Assembly (NCBI GenBank): GCA_963751695.1
Contig: CAVVVP010000003.1
Coordinates: forward strand, 971,399 to 1,035,398
Direction: 5' to 3'
DNA length: 64,000 nt
From: SZUA-22 sp963751695
GTDB lineage: Bacteria > Bacteroidota > Ignavibacteria > Ignavibacteriales > Melioribacteraceae
Made by a program: the position numbers and the translations under genes. Below the pieces are notes generated by a model that did no database searches, had not been told where the DNA came from, and saw nothing but the letters and a program-made list of their open reading frames with translations. Of this stretch, positions 39,704 to 48,775 are shown piece by piece (position 1 is the first letter of the stretch; each line of letters begins with the position of its first letter).

Positions 39704-40777
39704 TTGAATTCGAATAATCACATATTAAATGAAGTATATTTTAATTATAGCAACAGAATAATTAAAAACTTTAGTACTAAAACTGCAATATTTTTAGTAA
39801 TAACTCTATTTTGGAGTGAGATCAATTTGGCTCAATTCTATTCAAGCCATTTAACAACAAATTCTCAAAAAAATAGTTTAATATTACAACCAAGTTCTTC
39901 GTTTGCTAACAATCATTCCTTTCATTTATTTAATTCAAAGTTTCTAAGAACTAATTCTATAATTAGTATTAATACATTCAACAATCTTGAAAATTACTTT
40001 AAGGAACAAATAGTTTATTATTCAATTAAAGATGAACTAGATAATGACGTTGTATCAACAGACCATTCGCTATATCAGTATAGGATTGAAAAAGAAACTA
40101 AGTCCAATGAGTTTGTAAAGTCCTATCAAATGGATTTCAAGTTTAGCAATTATTTATTGCAATCTGATGCATTCTTTAATGCATTTATCTACAACGTCGA
40201 GAAAAAAACTTTTTTTAATGATCTTATTACTAAAAACAATCAGATTTACACGAACGAATTTCCCATATTAGAATTTCAATCTCCTGCTGCCCAGCAGTAC
40301 TGGAGTGGCACAAAATTTTGGGGAGGTATTGGTGTTGCAATGATAGGTGTTTTGATGGTTGCACCAAAATCGTTTACTAAGTGGGAAGAAGGTTATATCG
40401 ATAATGCACAAGCAAATTTGCGCAGAGCATTTTCTGAACCTCCAGTTTGGGATGAAGACCACTGGGAGATTAATTATATAGGGCATCCTTATGCTGGTGC
40501 GCTCTATTATAATACAATTAGAGCACAAGGTGGATCGATGATAAATTCCTTTATTTTCAGCGCTATTATTTCAACTGGTTGGGAGTATCTTTACGAAGGA
40601 GTAGCAGAACGTCCCAGCATTCAAGATCTTTGGGTCACCCCTGTAGTAGGTTCAATCCTGGGAGAGATTATTCATCAAGCTACAATGGGTATGAGAAAGA
40701 ATGGTTACAGCATTTTTGAAGCTGCCTTCGTAACTGTTTTTAATCCTATGTATGTTATCCTCAACGGCTATAATTAA
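39704..40777 (+). CDS. DUF3943-containing protein
   Basis: Protein of 357 aa. The last 150 residues hold the DUF3943 core: WEINYIGHPYAGALYYNTIR, FSAIISTGWEYLYEGVAERP, DLWVTPVVGSILGEIIHQ and FNPMYVILNGY. The first 190 residues are Asn/Ser-rich with a hydrophobic stretch near 30-45 (TAIFLVITLFWSEINLAQ) that acts as a late signal peptide. The TTG start at 39704 lies far upstream of that signal and is uncertain. It is a paralogue of the gene at 32846, without the long barrel tail. Confidence 0.72.
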   Translation: MNSNNHILNEVYFNYSNRIIKNFSTKTAIFLVITLFWSEINLAQFYSSHLTTNSQKNSLILQPSSSFANNHSFHLFNSKFLRTNSIISINTFNNLENYFKEQIVYYSIKDELDNDVVSTDHSLYQYRIEKETKSNEFVKSYQMDFKFSNYLLQSDAFFNAFIYNVEKKTFFNDLITKNNQIYTNEFPILEFQSPAAQQYWSGTKFWGGIGVAMIGVLMVAPKSFTKWEEGYIDNAQANLRRAFSEPPVWDEDHWEINYIGHPYAGALYYNTIRAQGGSMINSFIFSAIISTGWEYLYEGVAERPSIQDLWVTPVVGSILGEIIHQATMGMRKNGYSIFEAAFVTVFNPMYVILNGYN

Positions 40778-40814
40778 TTTTACAATATAAGTTAAAACAG
40801 TATCTGAGAGAAGT

Positions 40815-42290
40815 ATGAGGAAATCACTTACCATCTTACTAGCAATACTCAGTTCACAAATTTTTGCAGAATCAGAATTAACCCCTGAACAAGTTAAATT
40901 TATCGCTTTTTGGGAGGGCACAAATCCTCAGATGACACTTCACCAACTTGTTTCATACTGTGCACCTGTATTTTGGTATTCCCCAGACGAACCCGAATTG
41001 GATAATAAAGAAGGAAAGAAGATAAACATACCTGCATCTTTTCCTTTCCAAGGCGATAGTGAGGTACCTGTTGTTTATTACCAAATCAGTGAGATGCTTG
41101 TTACTGGGGGCTTAACAGAAAAATCTTATATGATCACTAATGAGAATAAAGATGATATAATTATAGATTTGAGAACCATTCATGGATTTAATATAGATTA
41201 TAATCATTATTACAGGTTTGAAGTTGGACTTGGTAAGCACAATCATGATACTGAACAGGTTCAGTTTAAGGTATATGTTCATACAACTGTTGATGAGGGC
41301 GGAATTGAGCATTTCTATTTATACTTAATACAGGCAACCGGTAAAGCACATGCTTTAATGTGGTATGATAACATATATCATGTAGATACAAAAAATCTAA
41401 ATTTTGAGCTCAAGCTTCCTTTTCATATTCTAGTGGAGGAAGGGAAACATGCAAGCATTACAGATATGAATGGCGACGGTTATTACACGCCAGGTTATGA
41501 TGTTAATGTCCGAACTAATGATGCGTGGGGATTAAGAGATGTTATCAGAACTGGAACACTCTTTTCACCAAAATTTGAAGCTTGGATGGCAAAAGTTCGT
41601 CAACCTGAACATCGAGTATTTCCTCCACTACCAGAGGATAGTCATCATAGAGAAAATTATAAAGTTAACGGCGTATATGCAGGAGAGAATGCAATTTATG
41701 AATTAAGACCGATGCCTTCTCCAGAATCTTCTGATGATCAAGTACTGGCAAAGGATATGTCGGGTTACTACATAGATGACTGGCCAAAAGTAAAAAAATT
41801 GTATTCGGAAAGTAAGTTTTATGATTGGTGGGAAGCAGAAAATTTTATTAACTCCATTGGGGTTTCATTTAGGATGAATAAGGTACCCGGGTTAAGCATT
41901 TCTTTTCCTCTGCTAATATTGAAAAATGTTGAAGCTCCAATTGTAGGAGGATGGTTAGTAAATAGAATATATTTACAGGATAAACAGCTACGAGATTTTG
42001 GATGGGGTATTTTATATACTTCATCAGCTTCTAGATTTATGGATGGATATTTTGCTGTTGGGGTAGAAGTTGATAAATTTTATCCAGACGGAGGGACAGA
42101 ATTAGATTCCCGTACGGACTTTGTTTTTGAAACAGGTGTAAAATTTAGAGGCAATGTTAAGTATTCACCTTTAAAATTTCTATCGTTCTTAACAGATTTT
42201 TGGGGGTTGAGAGTTGGTATAAAGAATAAAGGATTTTGGTCAATTGATGAACTTGATTACGTATTAGAAATTGGCGCTGGAGTTTGGTAG
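40815..42290 (+). CDS. hypothetical secreted/outer-membrane protein
   Basis: Protein of 491 aa with signal peptide (RKSLTILLAILSSQIFAES). The middle contains YLIQATGKAHALMWYDNIYH and LVEEGKHASITDMNGDGYYT. His-rich, Asp-rich and EGKHAS-type patterns recall Vps62-like proteins, but the match is by eye only. The last 140 residues are beta strands ending LEIGAGVW, as in a barrel or barrel-associated protein. It is 37 nt downstream of the DUF3943 gene, so the two probably work together. Confidence 0.6.
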   Translation: MRKSLTILLAILSSQIFAESELTPEQVKFIAFWEGTNPQMTLHQLVSYCAPVFWYSPDEPELDNKEGKKINIPASFPFQGDSEVPVVYYQISEMLVTGGLTEKSYMITNENKDDIIIDLRTIHGFNIDYNHYYRFEVGLGKHNHDTEQVQFKVYVHTTVDEGGIEHFYLYLIQATGKAHALMWYDNIYHVDTKNLNFELKLPFHILVEEGKHASITDMNGDGYYTPGYDVNVRTNDAWGLRDVIRTGTLFSPKFEAWMAKVRQPEHRVFPPLPEDSHHRENYKVNGVYAGENAIYELRPMPSPESSDDQVLAKDMSGYYIDDWPKVKKLYSESKFYDWWEAENFINSIGVSFRMNKVPGLSISFPLLILKNVEAPIVGGWLVNRIYLQDKQLRDFGWGILYTSSASRFMDGYFAVGVEVDKFYPDGGTELDSRTDFVFETGVKFRGNVKYSPLKFLSFLTDFWGLRVGIKNKGFWSIDELDYVLEIGAGVW

Positions 42291-42594
42291 AAAACGAATC
42301 ATAGATTTTTCACTATATCTGAGAATTTATTCAGACTCAATATTTTTCAATAATGCTATCCTCATTTCTCTGTTATCGAAAAAAGTATCTATTACAGATC
42401 GATATCAAATTCATCTTATATAATAATATGGTTGGTTCAACCAAAAAACATTTTGACTTTCAAGGTGTATAATTGTAAACTTCCTTTCCAAAAGGGAATA
42501 GATTGACAAAAATGAAGAATAAGAACTAACAGATCTAATTTTCAACTCCCCTTTAAGTATCAATTAAAACAATTATTAAAAATTTGGCCACAAA
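42291..42594. other. intergenic, nothing recognised
   Basis: About 300 nt of AT-rich sequence between the secreted protein and the YfcC transporter. There is no open frame of note, no strong hairpin and no repeat. It presumably carries the transporter promoter. Confidence 0.3.
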
Positions 42595-44040
42595 ATGATT
42601 CAACTTCTAAAGCGAATAAATATACCCCATGTCTTTATTTTCCTTTCGGCAATAATACTATTCAGTGTAATTTTGACCTACATAATACCTTCTGGTTCAT
42701 ACGATAGGACAAAGAAGAAGTTCGGAAAAATAGAGCGAACACTTGTTGTTCCAGGTACTTACAAAGAATTGCCTAAACACTTTTCAGTTAAAGGAGTGAT
42801 ATTAGGGGATGAACAAGAAGGGAAAGCAACTCCAGTTAGTATTCTTGGTCTCTTTACGTCAATACCTAAAGGAATGAACCAAGCTGCTTCCTTAATATTC
42901 TTTGTATTTATTATTGGGGCTGTATTCAATATAATTCAGCACACCGGTGCAATTAATGCAATCATGTATCGATTGCTAAATAAGTTTCGAAATTCACCGA
43001 CTCTACTTTCTCTTATTATTTTTAGTGCGGTTGCATTTGGAGCTACTTTCTTGGGAATGGGAGCAGAATTTATCCCCCTTATCCCTCTATTTCTATTAAT
43101 TTCAAAAGAGATGGGGTATGATAGAATGTATGGAATTTCCCTATTTTTATTAGCTGAAGGTCTTGGTTGGTCAACTGCCATCACTAATCCTTTTAACGTT
43201 CAAATTGCACAGCAATTAGCAGAAGTTCCTATCGGGAGTGGAATGCTATTTCGAATAATTATATTTGCAATATGCTTTGCCATCGGATTTCTATATCTCC
43301 TCAGATATGGGAAGAAAGTTAAAGCGGATCCATCAAAATCAATTTTGCAAGAAGAACCAACAAGAATAACTGAAAACAATGTACTAAAATCAGAACCCTT
43401 GAAGAAGCAGCATATTTGGATTTTGATTACAGCAATAATTCTATTTGGTATGATCCTCTTTGCTGTACAGACAATGGGTTGGGGCCTAATAGAGATGACC
43501 GGCGGATTCTTTTTGGTTGGATTATGTACAATTCTGATCAGTGGAATGTCTGGTGATGAAGCAATGAGGGCTTTCATCAAAGGATTGGAGCTTATGATAG
43601 TGCCAGCATTAATTGTTGGATTTGCTAGAGGCATTCAAGTAGTAATGTTTGAAGGCCAGATAATCGATACAATCTTACATTATACTTCGACCCTTTTAGA
43701 AACCCTGCCAAACATATGGGCAGCAGAGGGAATGTTTGTATTCCAAAGTTTTTTAAACTTCTTTATTCCATCAGCTTCTGGTCAAGCTTTAGTTTCAATG
43801 CCGCTAATGGTTCCTCTTGGGGACTTGCTGGATCTCTCAAGACAGACAACAGTATTTATTTATGTTGTAGGTGACGGTTTTTCAAATCAAGTAATTCCTA
43901 CAAATGGATTTTTAATGGCTGTGCTTGGGATTGCTGGGATTCCTTTCGAAAAGTGGTTAAAGTTTATATTCCCAGTATTTGTAGTATTTGTTGCTATATC
44001 TGCTATTTTTATTGCGATAGCTGTAATGATCCGATATTAA
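42595..44040 (+). CDS. YfcC/DcuC-like transporter
   Basis: Protein of 481 aa with about 12 membrane segments. IPHVFIFLSAIILFSVILTY at the N-terminus, YIIPSGSYDR, FMGMGAEFIPLIPLF-like (FLGMGAEFIPLIPLF) and FFIPSASGQALVSMPLMVPL are typical of the YfcC (C4-dicarboxylate/short-chain or arginine/ornithine) anaerobic carrier group. The substrate is not certain. It ends at a strong bidirectional terminator shared with the tRNA gene. Confidence 0.85.
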   Translation: MIQLLKRINIPHVFIFLSAIILFSVILTYIIPSGSYDRTKKKFGKIERTLVVPGTYKELPKHFSVKGVILGDEQEGKATPVSILGLFTSIPKGMNQAASLIFFVFIIGAVFNIIQHTGAINAIMYRLLNKFRNSPTLLSLIIFSAVAFGATFLGMGAEFIPLIPLFLLISKEMGYDRMYGISLFLLAEGLGWSTAITNPFNVQIAQQLAEVPIGSGMLFRIIIFAICFAIGFLYLLRYGKKVKADPSKSILQEEPTRITENNVLKSEPLKKQHIWILITAIILFGMILFAVQTMGWGLIEMTGGFFLVGLCTILISGMSGDEAMRAFIKGLELMIVPALIVGFARGIQVVMFEGQIIDTILHYTSTLLETLPNIWAAEGMFVFQSFLNFFIPSASGQALVSMPLMVPLGDLLDLSRQTTVFIYVVGDGFSNQVIPTNGFLMAVLGIAGIPFEKWLKFIFPVFVVFVAISAIFIAIAVMIRY

Positions 44041-44067
44041 CAAAATTGGGAAAGTGGTTTAAAATAC

Positions 44068-44102
44068 AAAAGCTCGATTCCTTAATGAAATCGAGCTTTT
44101 TT
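44068..44102 (+). terminator. bidirectional intrinsic terminator
   Basis: A 12-bp stem (AAAAGCTCGATT / AATCGAGCTTTT) with a 9-nt loop, T-rich on both sides. It ends the YfcC gene on the plus strand and the tRNA-Thr transcript on the minus strand. Confidence 0.9.
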
Positions 44103-44104
44103 CG

Positions 44105-44177
44105 AGCTGGTGAACGGACTCGAACCGCCGACCGGCTGATTACAAATCAGCTGCTCTACCAACTGAGCTACACCAGC
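44105..44177 (-). tRNA. tRNA-Thr (anticodon UGU)
   Basis: Read on the minus strand, the acceptor arm is GCTGGTG / CACCAGC with discriminator T. The D-arm is GCTC...GAGC, the anticodon stem GCTGA / TCAGC with loop TTTGTAA (anticodon TGT), and the T-arm contains TTCGAGT. CCA is not encoded. Nucleotides 1-40 of the tRNA, plus the 5' flank, are duplicated at 50659-50762, which marks it as the integration site of the element to its right. Confidence 0.95.
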
Positions 44178-44241
44178 AATTGTTAATTCAAAATTTTAGA
44201 TCGTAAATATATATCTTTTCCCCCCTTGTTGCAATACCATT
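44138..44241. repeat. left attachment site copy (attL)
   Basis: 104 bp matching 50659-50762 with one mismatch. It covers tRNA-Thr nucleotides 1-40 (through the anticodon loop) and 64 nt of 5' flank including the promoter. The base before the repeat differs between copies, so the boundary is sharp. Confidence 0.92.
44206..44234 (-). promoter_or_regulatory. tRNA-Thr promoter
   Basis: On the minus strand TTGCAA (44229-44234) and TATATT (44206-44211) are separated by exactly 17 nt and placed about 30 nt before the mature tRNA 5' end. It lies wholly inside the att repeat, so a second copy exists at 50727-50755 with the same spacing. Confidence 0.65.
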
Positions 44242-44774
44242 ATTAATTCGTCTCTGATCAATTTTGTTCATTAATCTTTACCTCACGGAATCAATTTCAG
44301 AATCATTTTACAAATTCAATTAGTTGTCGATTAAATTTAATGGAAATTCAGATGCCTATCAATGAAAAGTCACATTGGTTTTGGGTGAGTTAACCATCAG
44401 CAATTTAAATGCCTGGCATAGTTTTTCATGGAAGTTAACTTGCTCAAATTATCAGAGTTGATAGAGAAAAATTAGAGTCGTGGCGAGAGTTGAGAGATTG
44501 AGTTTGAGTGTTTCTATTGGCGTATGGGCGAAACTGTCGCCACGACGCCGAGGGCTGCTTTAAAATTAATTTGACTAATTCTAATTGCTATCAATTTTTG
44601 ATTGTTTGAATTTGACTGAATTGTGATGGGGGTCACATCAACCAAATTGAGTACAACTACCTATTGACAAACTTTTTGAAAAGAGTTATACTAATTATTG
44701 GATATTGGAGTTAAGTATCTTTTGATTTAAGGTTAAAGGATTATCAAGAGGACACATATTAAAGGGCAAGATCA
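44242..44774. other. non-coding left end of the element, with a 10-bp inverted repeat
   Basis: No gene is seen. GTCGTGGCGA (44477-44486) and TCGCCACGAC (44537-44546) form a perfect 10-bp inverted repeat with a 50-nt spacer, locally richer in GC than its surroundings. It could be a recombination-factor arm site, a transfer/replication signal or a protein-binding site. The promoter of the M28 gene should be in the last 100 nt. Confidence 0.5.
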
Positions 44775-46547
44775 ATGATGAAAACTATATTACTTTCACT
44801 ACTCATCATAAACATATTCACATTGAACAATGATGCTCAAACTTATGACCAAGATATTGACAACTTAATGCAAGAAGTTAATTTGGATTCTCTAGTTTGT
44901 ACTGTAAGAGAATTATCTGGAGAGGATTCAGTATTGGTAAATGATTCATTAGTTCTAATAAGTAATAGAGAGAGTTACTGGGGAAATGACATTGCTGCTG
45001 ATTACATATCTCAGAGAATGAGAAGTTATGGGTATGAAGCGTTGGCTCAGCAATATAGTAACAAGGGAAGAAATATATATTCACTCAAAACTGGAAGTGT
45101 CAACCCAGAAAAGTATGTAGTGTATTGCGCACATTATGATTCTGAGACTGACTATTGTGCTGATGACAATGCAAGTGGAGTTGCTGGTGTTATGGAAGCT
45201 GCTAGAATTCTATCAACAGTAGACACTAAATTTTCAATAATATTTGGGTTTTGGGATGAAGAAGAGGTAGGGCTTAGGGGTAGTTATGCTTTTGCTAGAA
45301 TGGCAGATACAACCAATATGGATATTGTGGCTGTTCTAAACTTTGAGATGTCTGGATGGGATGGTGATAATGATGGTTTGATAGATATTCATGCACGTGA
45401 GGTTGCTAACTCAGTATTAATTGCAAACTTACTTACAGATATTGACTCATTATACAATCTGCCTTTAGAAACCAAGGTTTACACTCCAGGGGCTTCAGCT
45501 GATCACAGGGTTTTTTCAGACTTGGGTTATGCTGCTATTAATTTTTCAGAGGCATATTTTGGTGGAGATTTTAATCCATACTATCATTCTAATGAGGATC
45601 GAATAGAACATTTTAATCTTCCATATTATCATAACATTTCAAAGTTGGGTTTAGGATCATTGCTTTCAATTGCAAATGAGAACATAATATTGGATGAATC
45701 AAACAACGAAATAGCAAATATTGATACTTCAATTTGGTACCCCTTGCATATTGGTAATAAATGGCAGTTTAGCTATATGGTTGATGTCTCTACAGTCTTT
45801 GACAAAACATTTGAAGTAGTTGGTGACACAGCAATTGATGGAAAAGTATTCAGCATAATTAGTGAAAATGGCAACAAACAATATCATCGGGTAGAGAATA
45901 ATGAAGTTGTGTATGAATATGATTTGAATTATGATAAAGAGTATATTAGATACGATTTCAAGAGCAATGACCAATCTGTATGGAATCTTCATGATTCGGT
46001 CACATACTATGGAATTGCTTACACACTAATAGATTATTGGTCATTTTTTGAAGATACCTTAATAACTAAAACTTTTGTTGACGCAGATATTTATACAAAT
46101 ATATCAGGTGAACAAGATACATCATGGGGGTCTACCGTTGATGGTATGGCGAGATCAATAACCAAGGGTATTGGGCTAACCGAGTATCAACTTGGTACAA
46201 CAGCGGGTGGACTCGTTGGTGCAATTATAAATGGGTACATGATTGGCAGAGTTACGAACGTGAAGCAAGAAAAAGTCAATCTTAGTTCATTCATGTTATC
46301 ACAGAATTACCCAAATCCATTTAATCCATCTACTAAGATAAGTTACTCAATACCTTCTCAATCTCATGTGTCATTAAAAGTATTTGATGTCTTGGGTAGA
46401 GAAGTAGCAACACTGGTCAATCAAGAGAAACCATCTGGAAATTACTCAATAGAATTTGATGCCTCAAATTTAACTAGTGGAGTATACTTTTATAGAATAC
46501 AAGCGGGTCAGTATGTTGAGAGTAAGAAGATGGTTTTGGTTAAATAA
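44775..46547 (+). CDS. secreted M28 zinc aminopeptidase with T9SS sorting domain (cargo)
   Basis: Protein of 590 aa. Signal peptide (KTILLSLLIINIFTLNNDAQ). M28 zinc motifs: CAHYDSETDYCADDNASG (His, bridging Asp), FWDEEEVGLRGS (catalytic Glu plus ligand), YHSNEDR (last His region). A middle beta domain (320-490) is followed by the Type IX sorting domain (QNYPNPFNPSTKISYS, LTSGVYFYRIQAG, KKMVLVK). The enzyme is sent to or beyond the outer membrane and should trim N-terminal residues of peptides. It is encoded inside the integrative element, which is unusual cargo. Confidence 0.9.
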   Translation: MMKTILLSLLIINIFTLNNDAQTYDQDIDNLMQEVNLDSLVCTVRELSGEDSVLVNDSLVLISNRESYWGNDIAADYISQRMRSYGYEALAQQYSNKGRNIYSLKTGSVNPEKYVVYCAHYDSETDYCADDNASGVAGVMEAARILSTVDTKFSIIFGFWDEEEVGLRGSYAFARMADTTNMDIVAVLNFEMSGWDGDNDGLIDIHAREVANSVLIANLLTDIDSLYNLPLETKVYTPGASADHRVFSDLGYAAINFSEAYFGGDFNPYYHSNEDRIEHFNLPYYHNISKLGLGSLLSIANENIILDESNNEIANIDTSIWYPLHIGNKWQFSYMVDVSTVFDKTFEVVGDTAIDGKVFSIISENGNKQYHRVENNEVVYEYDLNYDKEYIRYDFKSNDQSVWNLHDSVTYYGIAYTLIDYWSFFEDTLITKTFVDADIYTNISGEQDTSWGSTVDGMARSITKGIGLTEYQLGTTAGGLVGAIINGYMIGRVTNVKQEKVNLSSFMLSQNYPNPFNPSTKISYSIPSQSHVSLKVFDVLGREVATLVNQEKPSGNYSIEFDASNLTSGVYFYRIQAGQYVESKKMVLVK

Positions 46548-46555
46548 ATTTCAAA

Positions 46556-46582
46556 AGCGAGGTCTGAGATGACGGCCTCGCT
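46556..46582 (+). terminator. hairpin after the M28 gene
   Basis: A 9-bp stem AGCGAGGTC / GGCCTCGCT (one G-U pair, loop 9 nt) begins 9 nt after the stop codon. T-rich sequence downstream is weak, but position and GC content suit a terminator. Confidence 0.6.
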
Positions 46583-47394
46583 TCACATTCACATCAATTC
46601 AAATTATTTCAATTCAATCAAAACAATATTCAAATTGACTCCAGAAAGCTCTCTTGGTAGTCATAGGAAATGCGTGCTATTCAATACAATAAAATTGTTG
46701 AATTGAAAAACTCAGTCTCCCTTTAATCAAATATTTTCATTCATCATTTACCCCTGAGTTCTAACAATAGAACATTAAACTATGATTGGGTTGAGTAGCT
46801 ACACAAGATTTTTGGGCTCATGATACTTCAAATTTTTTCACTCAACATCTAATGAATTTTTCACTGATCAGTCTAGCAAAAGAAAAGTTCATGGCCATAA
46901 TTTTTTTCATCACTAGGGTTGTAAACCTTTAATCGTAATTGGTTAATCTGAGAGTCAAGGGTTCAGAAATTTCAGGGTGGCGCCTTAGACACTACTCAAG
47001 CAGCAACAATCAAGCCATCGTATTTATCTCTGACACTCATTAAGCACCCTCCTGACACCAGTGCTGGCCTGCTGTTGAGTGCTGTCAAACTTTCAACAGC
47101 CTTTAAACGCCTGCCCTGCCTGCGCCATATCAAGTGTCTACTTTAGACTCGTGTGATGGTTGCCTTTAAGTATTTGTCTCACCAACACACCACACTTTGG
47201 TCAAGGCTAGACTGGCTTTGAGCACTGTGATATCGTCTAGGCCTGGCCTGCTGTCTAGGCTCGTGATGCTAACACTGCTTGAAATGCTGATCAGCCTCAA
47301 AGGCAGGCTGGGCTTATCAAATCAAATAGTTGCAAGCAAAAATAAGTAGTCAAACTAATCAAAGCAATCAATGTTAAAATTAATTATTGATCTA
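46583..47394. other. non-coding, with a GC-richer structured block
   Basis: No credible gene. From about 46975 to 47340 the base composition is visibly richer in GC than the rest of the element and contains many pairing segments. GCTGTTGA (47071-47078) pairs with TCAACAGC (47093-47100), and CAGCCT (47292-47297) with AGGCTG (47305-47310). Repeated words include TGGCCTGCTGT (twice) and GTCTAGGC (twice). It could be a structured RNA or part of a replication origin; neither is proven. Confidence 0.45.
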
Positions 47395-47680
47395 TGTCTT
47401 TTTTTTACCCTCGCAGGCTACGGGTAAAAAACGACGGGTGGTTACCTTAAAAAAACAAGGTAACCCCCATGTCTATACAAAAAAACAAAAACAAATTTTT
47501 TTAACTCTAAATTTATGAAGATGCCACTTGTGGTATCTTCATCGATTGTTTTGATAATTCACCGTTAGGTGAATCAAAACGATCATAGAATAACCAGGCT
47601 ATCTAAATAATATGATGATAATAAATAGTTTGACCACTTTTACTACTTTGATCGTAGTTTAGTGGTCAAATCTATTTAAC
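47395..47680. repeat. array of five strong hairpins, candidate origin or structured RNA
   Basis: Five consecutive inverted repeats: (1) TTTTTTACCC/GGGTAAAAAA, 47401-47431; (2) GGTTACCTT/AAGGTAACC, 47440-47465; (3) a 12-bp stem at 47516-47527/47530-47541 with a 2-nt spacer and one G-U; (4) an 11-bp outer stem (47544-47554/47574-47584) enclosing TTCACC/GGTGAA; (5) a 16-bp two-part stem (47623-47638/47661-47677, one bulge) enclosing ACTAC/GTAGT. They lie between the convergent M28 and AAA ATPase genes. Only one terminator per strand would be expected, so most need another explanation. Confidence 0.7.
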
Positions 47681-47722
47681 TCAGTTTCTCTAGTTCAACC
47701 AGTTCAACTGTGTGCTTGGTAA

Positions 47723-48775
47723 CTACTTGCTTTCATCTTTCTTGATTAGTCTGTACCTACCATAACCAGCTTTTTCAATCAGCCCATCAGCAACTAACTT
47801 ACTTAACAGTTTACTGATATTTGAACGGCTTTTACCTAAACGAGCAACAATGTCACCGGTTTTAAGTTCAAGGTCATAATCACTGCCAAAGCAGTCATAT
47901 ACCTCTTTTCGCTCTTTATTGAGCTGATCAACTTCCTCAGCTGAAATGTGCCACATAAATGTGTCACTATTGAAGTCCAGCACATGCTCTGAGTTTTCGA
48001 TATCTCGACCCGTAATGAAGAGCATGTTCTTTCTGTTCATCTGTCTGAAAACCATTAGGGTATCTGGAGCAGCAATGACGCCAACAGTCCCCAAAATGTT
48101 TTCAAATGTTGACTCACTTCTTGCTTTACGAGTATGATGCAAGAGAAGCACTGAAACATCTAATTCCCTTGCTAGTTCTTGCAATTGACCAATCATGGTA
48201 TAGTCAGCATGAAAGGCATTTCCTCGATACTCTTTTTCAACAGCAAATGCAGCACCAAAAGTATCAATGATGACCATTCTTAGGTCTTCATGAGCTCGAA
48301 TGATATCTATGATATCATTTAGCCCATCTTGGTTGATCTTAGAGAATTTGAGACTCTCTGGCAGAAGCATGTTTTCTAACACTTCACCATCAAGCTCATA
48401 GGCATCTAAGATCTTTTTGAGTCGATCATTCAATCGACGTTCGCTATCTTCAAAAGCAAGATATAATACCTTACCTTTGTTTGTTGGGTACTGATTTAAT
48501 ACATCAGTACCTGTGCTTACCCAAATAGCGATGTTCAGAGCCAACCAAGACTTGCCTTGTTTGGGCGGGCCGGCCATGATAGTAAGGCCTGGGGGCATTA
48601 GACCTTCTATGGTCCAATTAATATCTGGAAATGATTTTTTTACTAAATCACTTCCAGTTTGTAATGTGAGTTCCTTTTTATTCATAGAACTCTTGATAAC
48701 CTTTTTCGAATTAGTGGATTCATCACTATTCGAATCTGGCTTTTTACCACCGTTGGGTGGCTTTAAGTTAGTCAT
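47723..48775 (-). CDS. RepA-like AAA ATPase/helicase with C-terminal winged helix
   Basis: Protein of 350 aa. RecA-fold ATPase: Walker A AGPPKQGKSWLALNIA (about 70-85), Walker B LRMVIIDTFGAAF, then SVLLLHHTRKARSE. This pattern matches hexameric RepA-type replicative helicases of plasmids and phages (RSF1010 RepA, DnaB-like). Residues about 295-345 (LKTGDIVARLGKSRSNISKL, LVADGLIEKAGYGRYRLI) are a winged helix. The ATG follows AAGGAGGTCAAT, the strongest ribosome site in the window. It likely drives replication or maintenance of the element. Confidence 0.82.
   Translation of the reverse strand: MTNLKPPNGGKKPDSNSDESTNSKKVIKSSMNKKELTLQTGSDLVKKSFPDINWTIEGLMPPGLTIMAGPPKQGKSWLALNIAIWVSTGTDVLNQYPTNKGKVLYLAFEDSERRLNDRLKKILDAYELDGEVLENMLLPESLKFSKINQDGLNDIIDIIRAHEDLRMVIIDTFGAAFAVEKEYRGNAFHADYTMIGQLQELARELDVSVLLLHHTRKARSESTFENILGTVGVIAAPDTLMVFRQMNRKNMLFITGRDIENSEHVLDFNSDTFMWHISAEEVDQLNKERKEVYDCFGSDYDLELKTGDIVARLGKSRSNISKLLSKLVADGLIEKAGYGRYRLIKKDESK

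Noticed and set aside
43953..44186. A 77-codon frame across the end of the YfcC gene and the tRNA
   Set aside because: It runs through the coding end, the terminator and the antisense of tRNA-Thr; it has no domain and is a shadow.
46975..47680. Retron or group II intron explanation for the hairpin array
   Set aside because: There is no reverse transcriptase gene anywhere in the element, and no domain V-like or msr/msd layout is visible.
47395..47680. CRISPR array
   Set aside because: The palindromes differ from each other in sequence and spacing; no regular repeat/spacer pattern and no cas genes.
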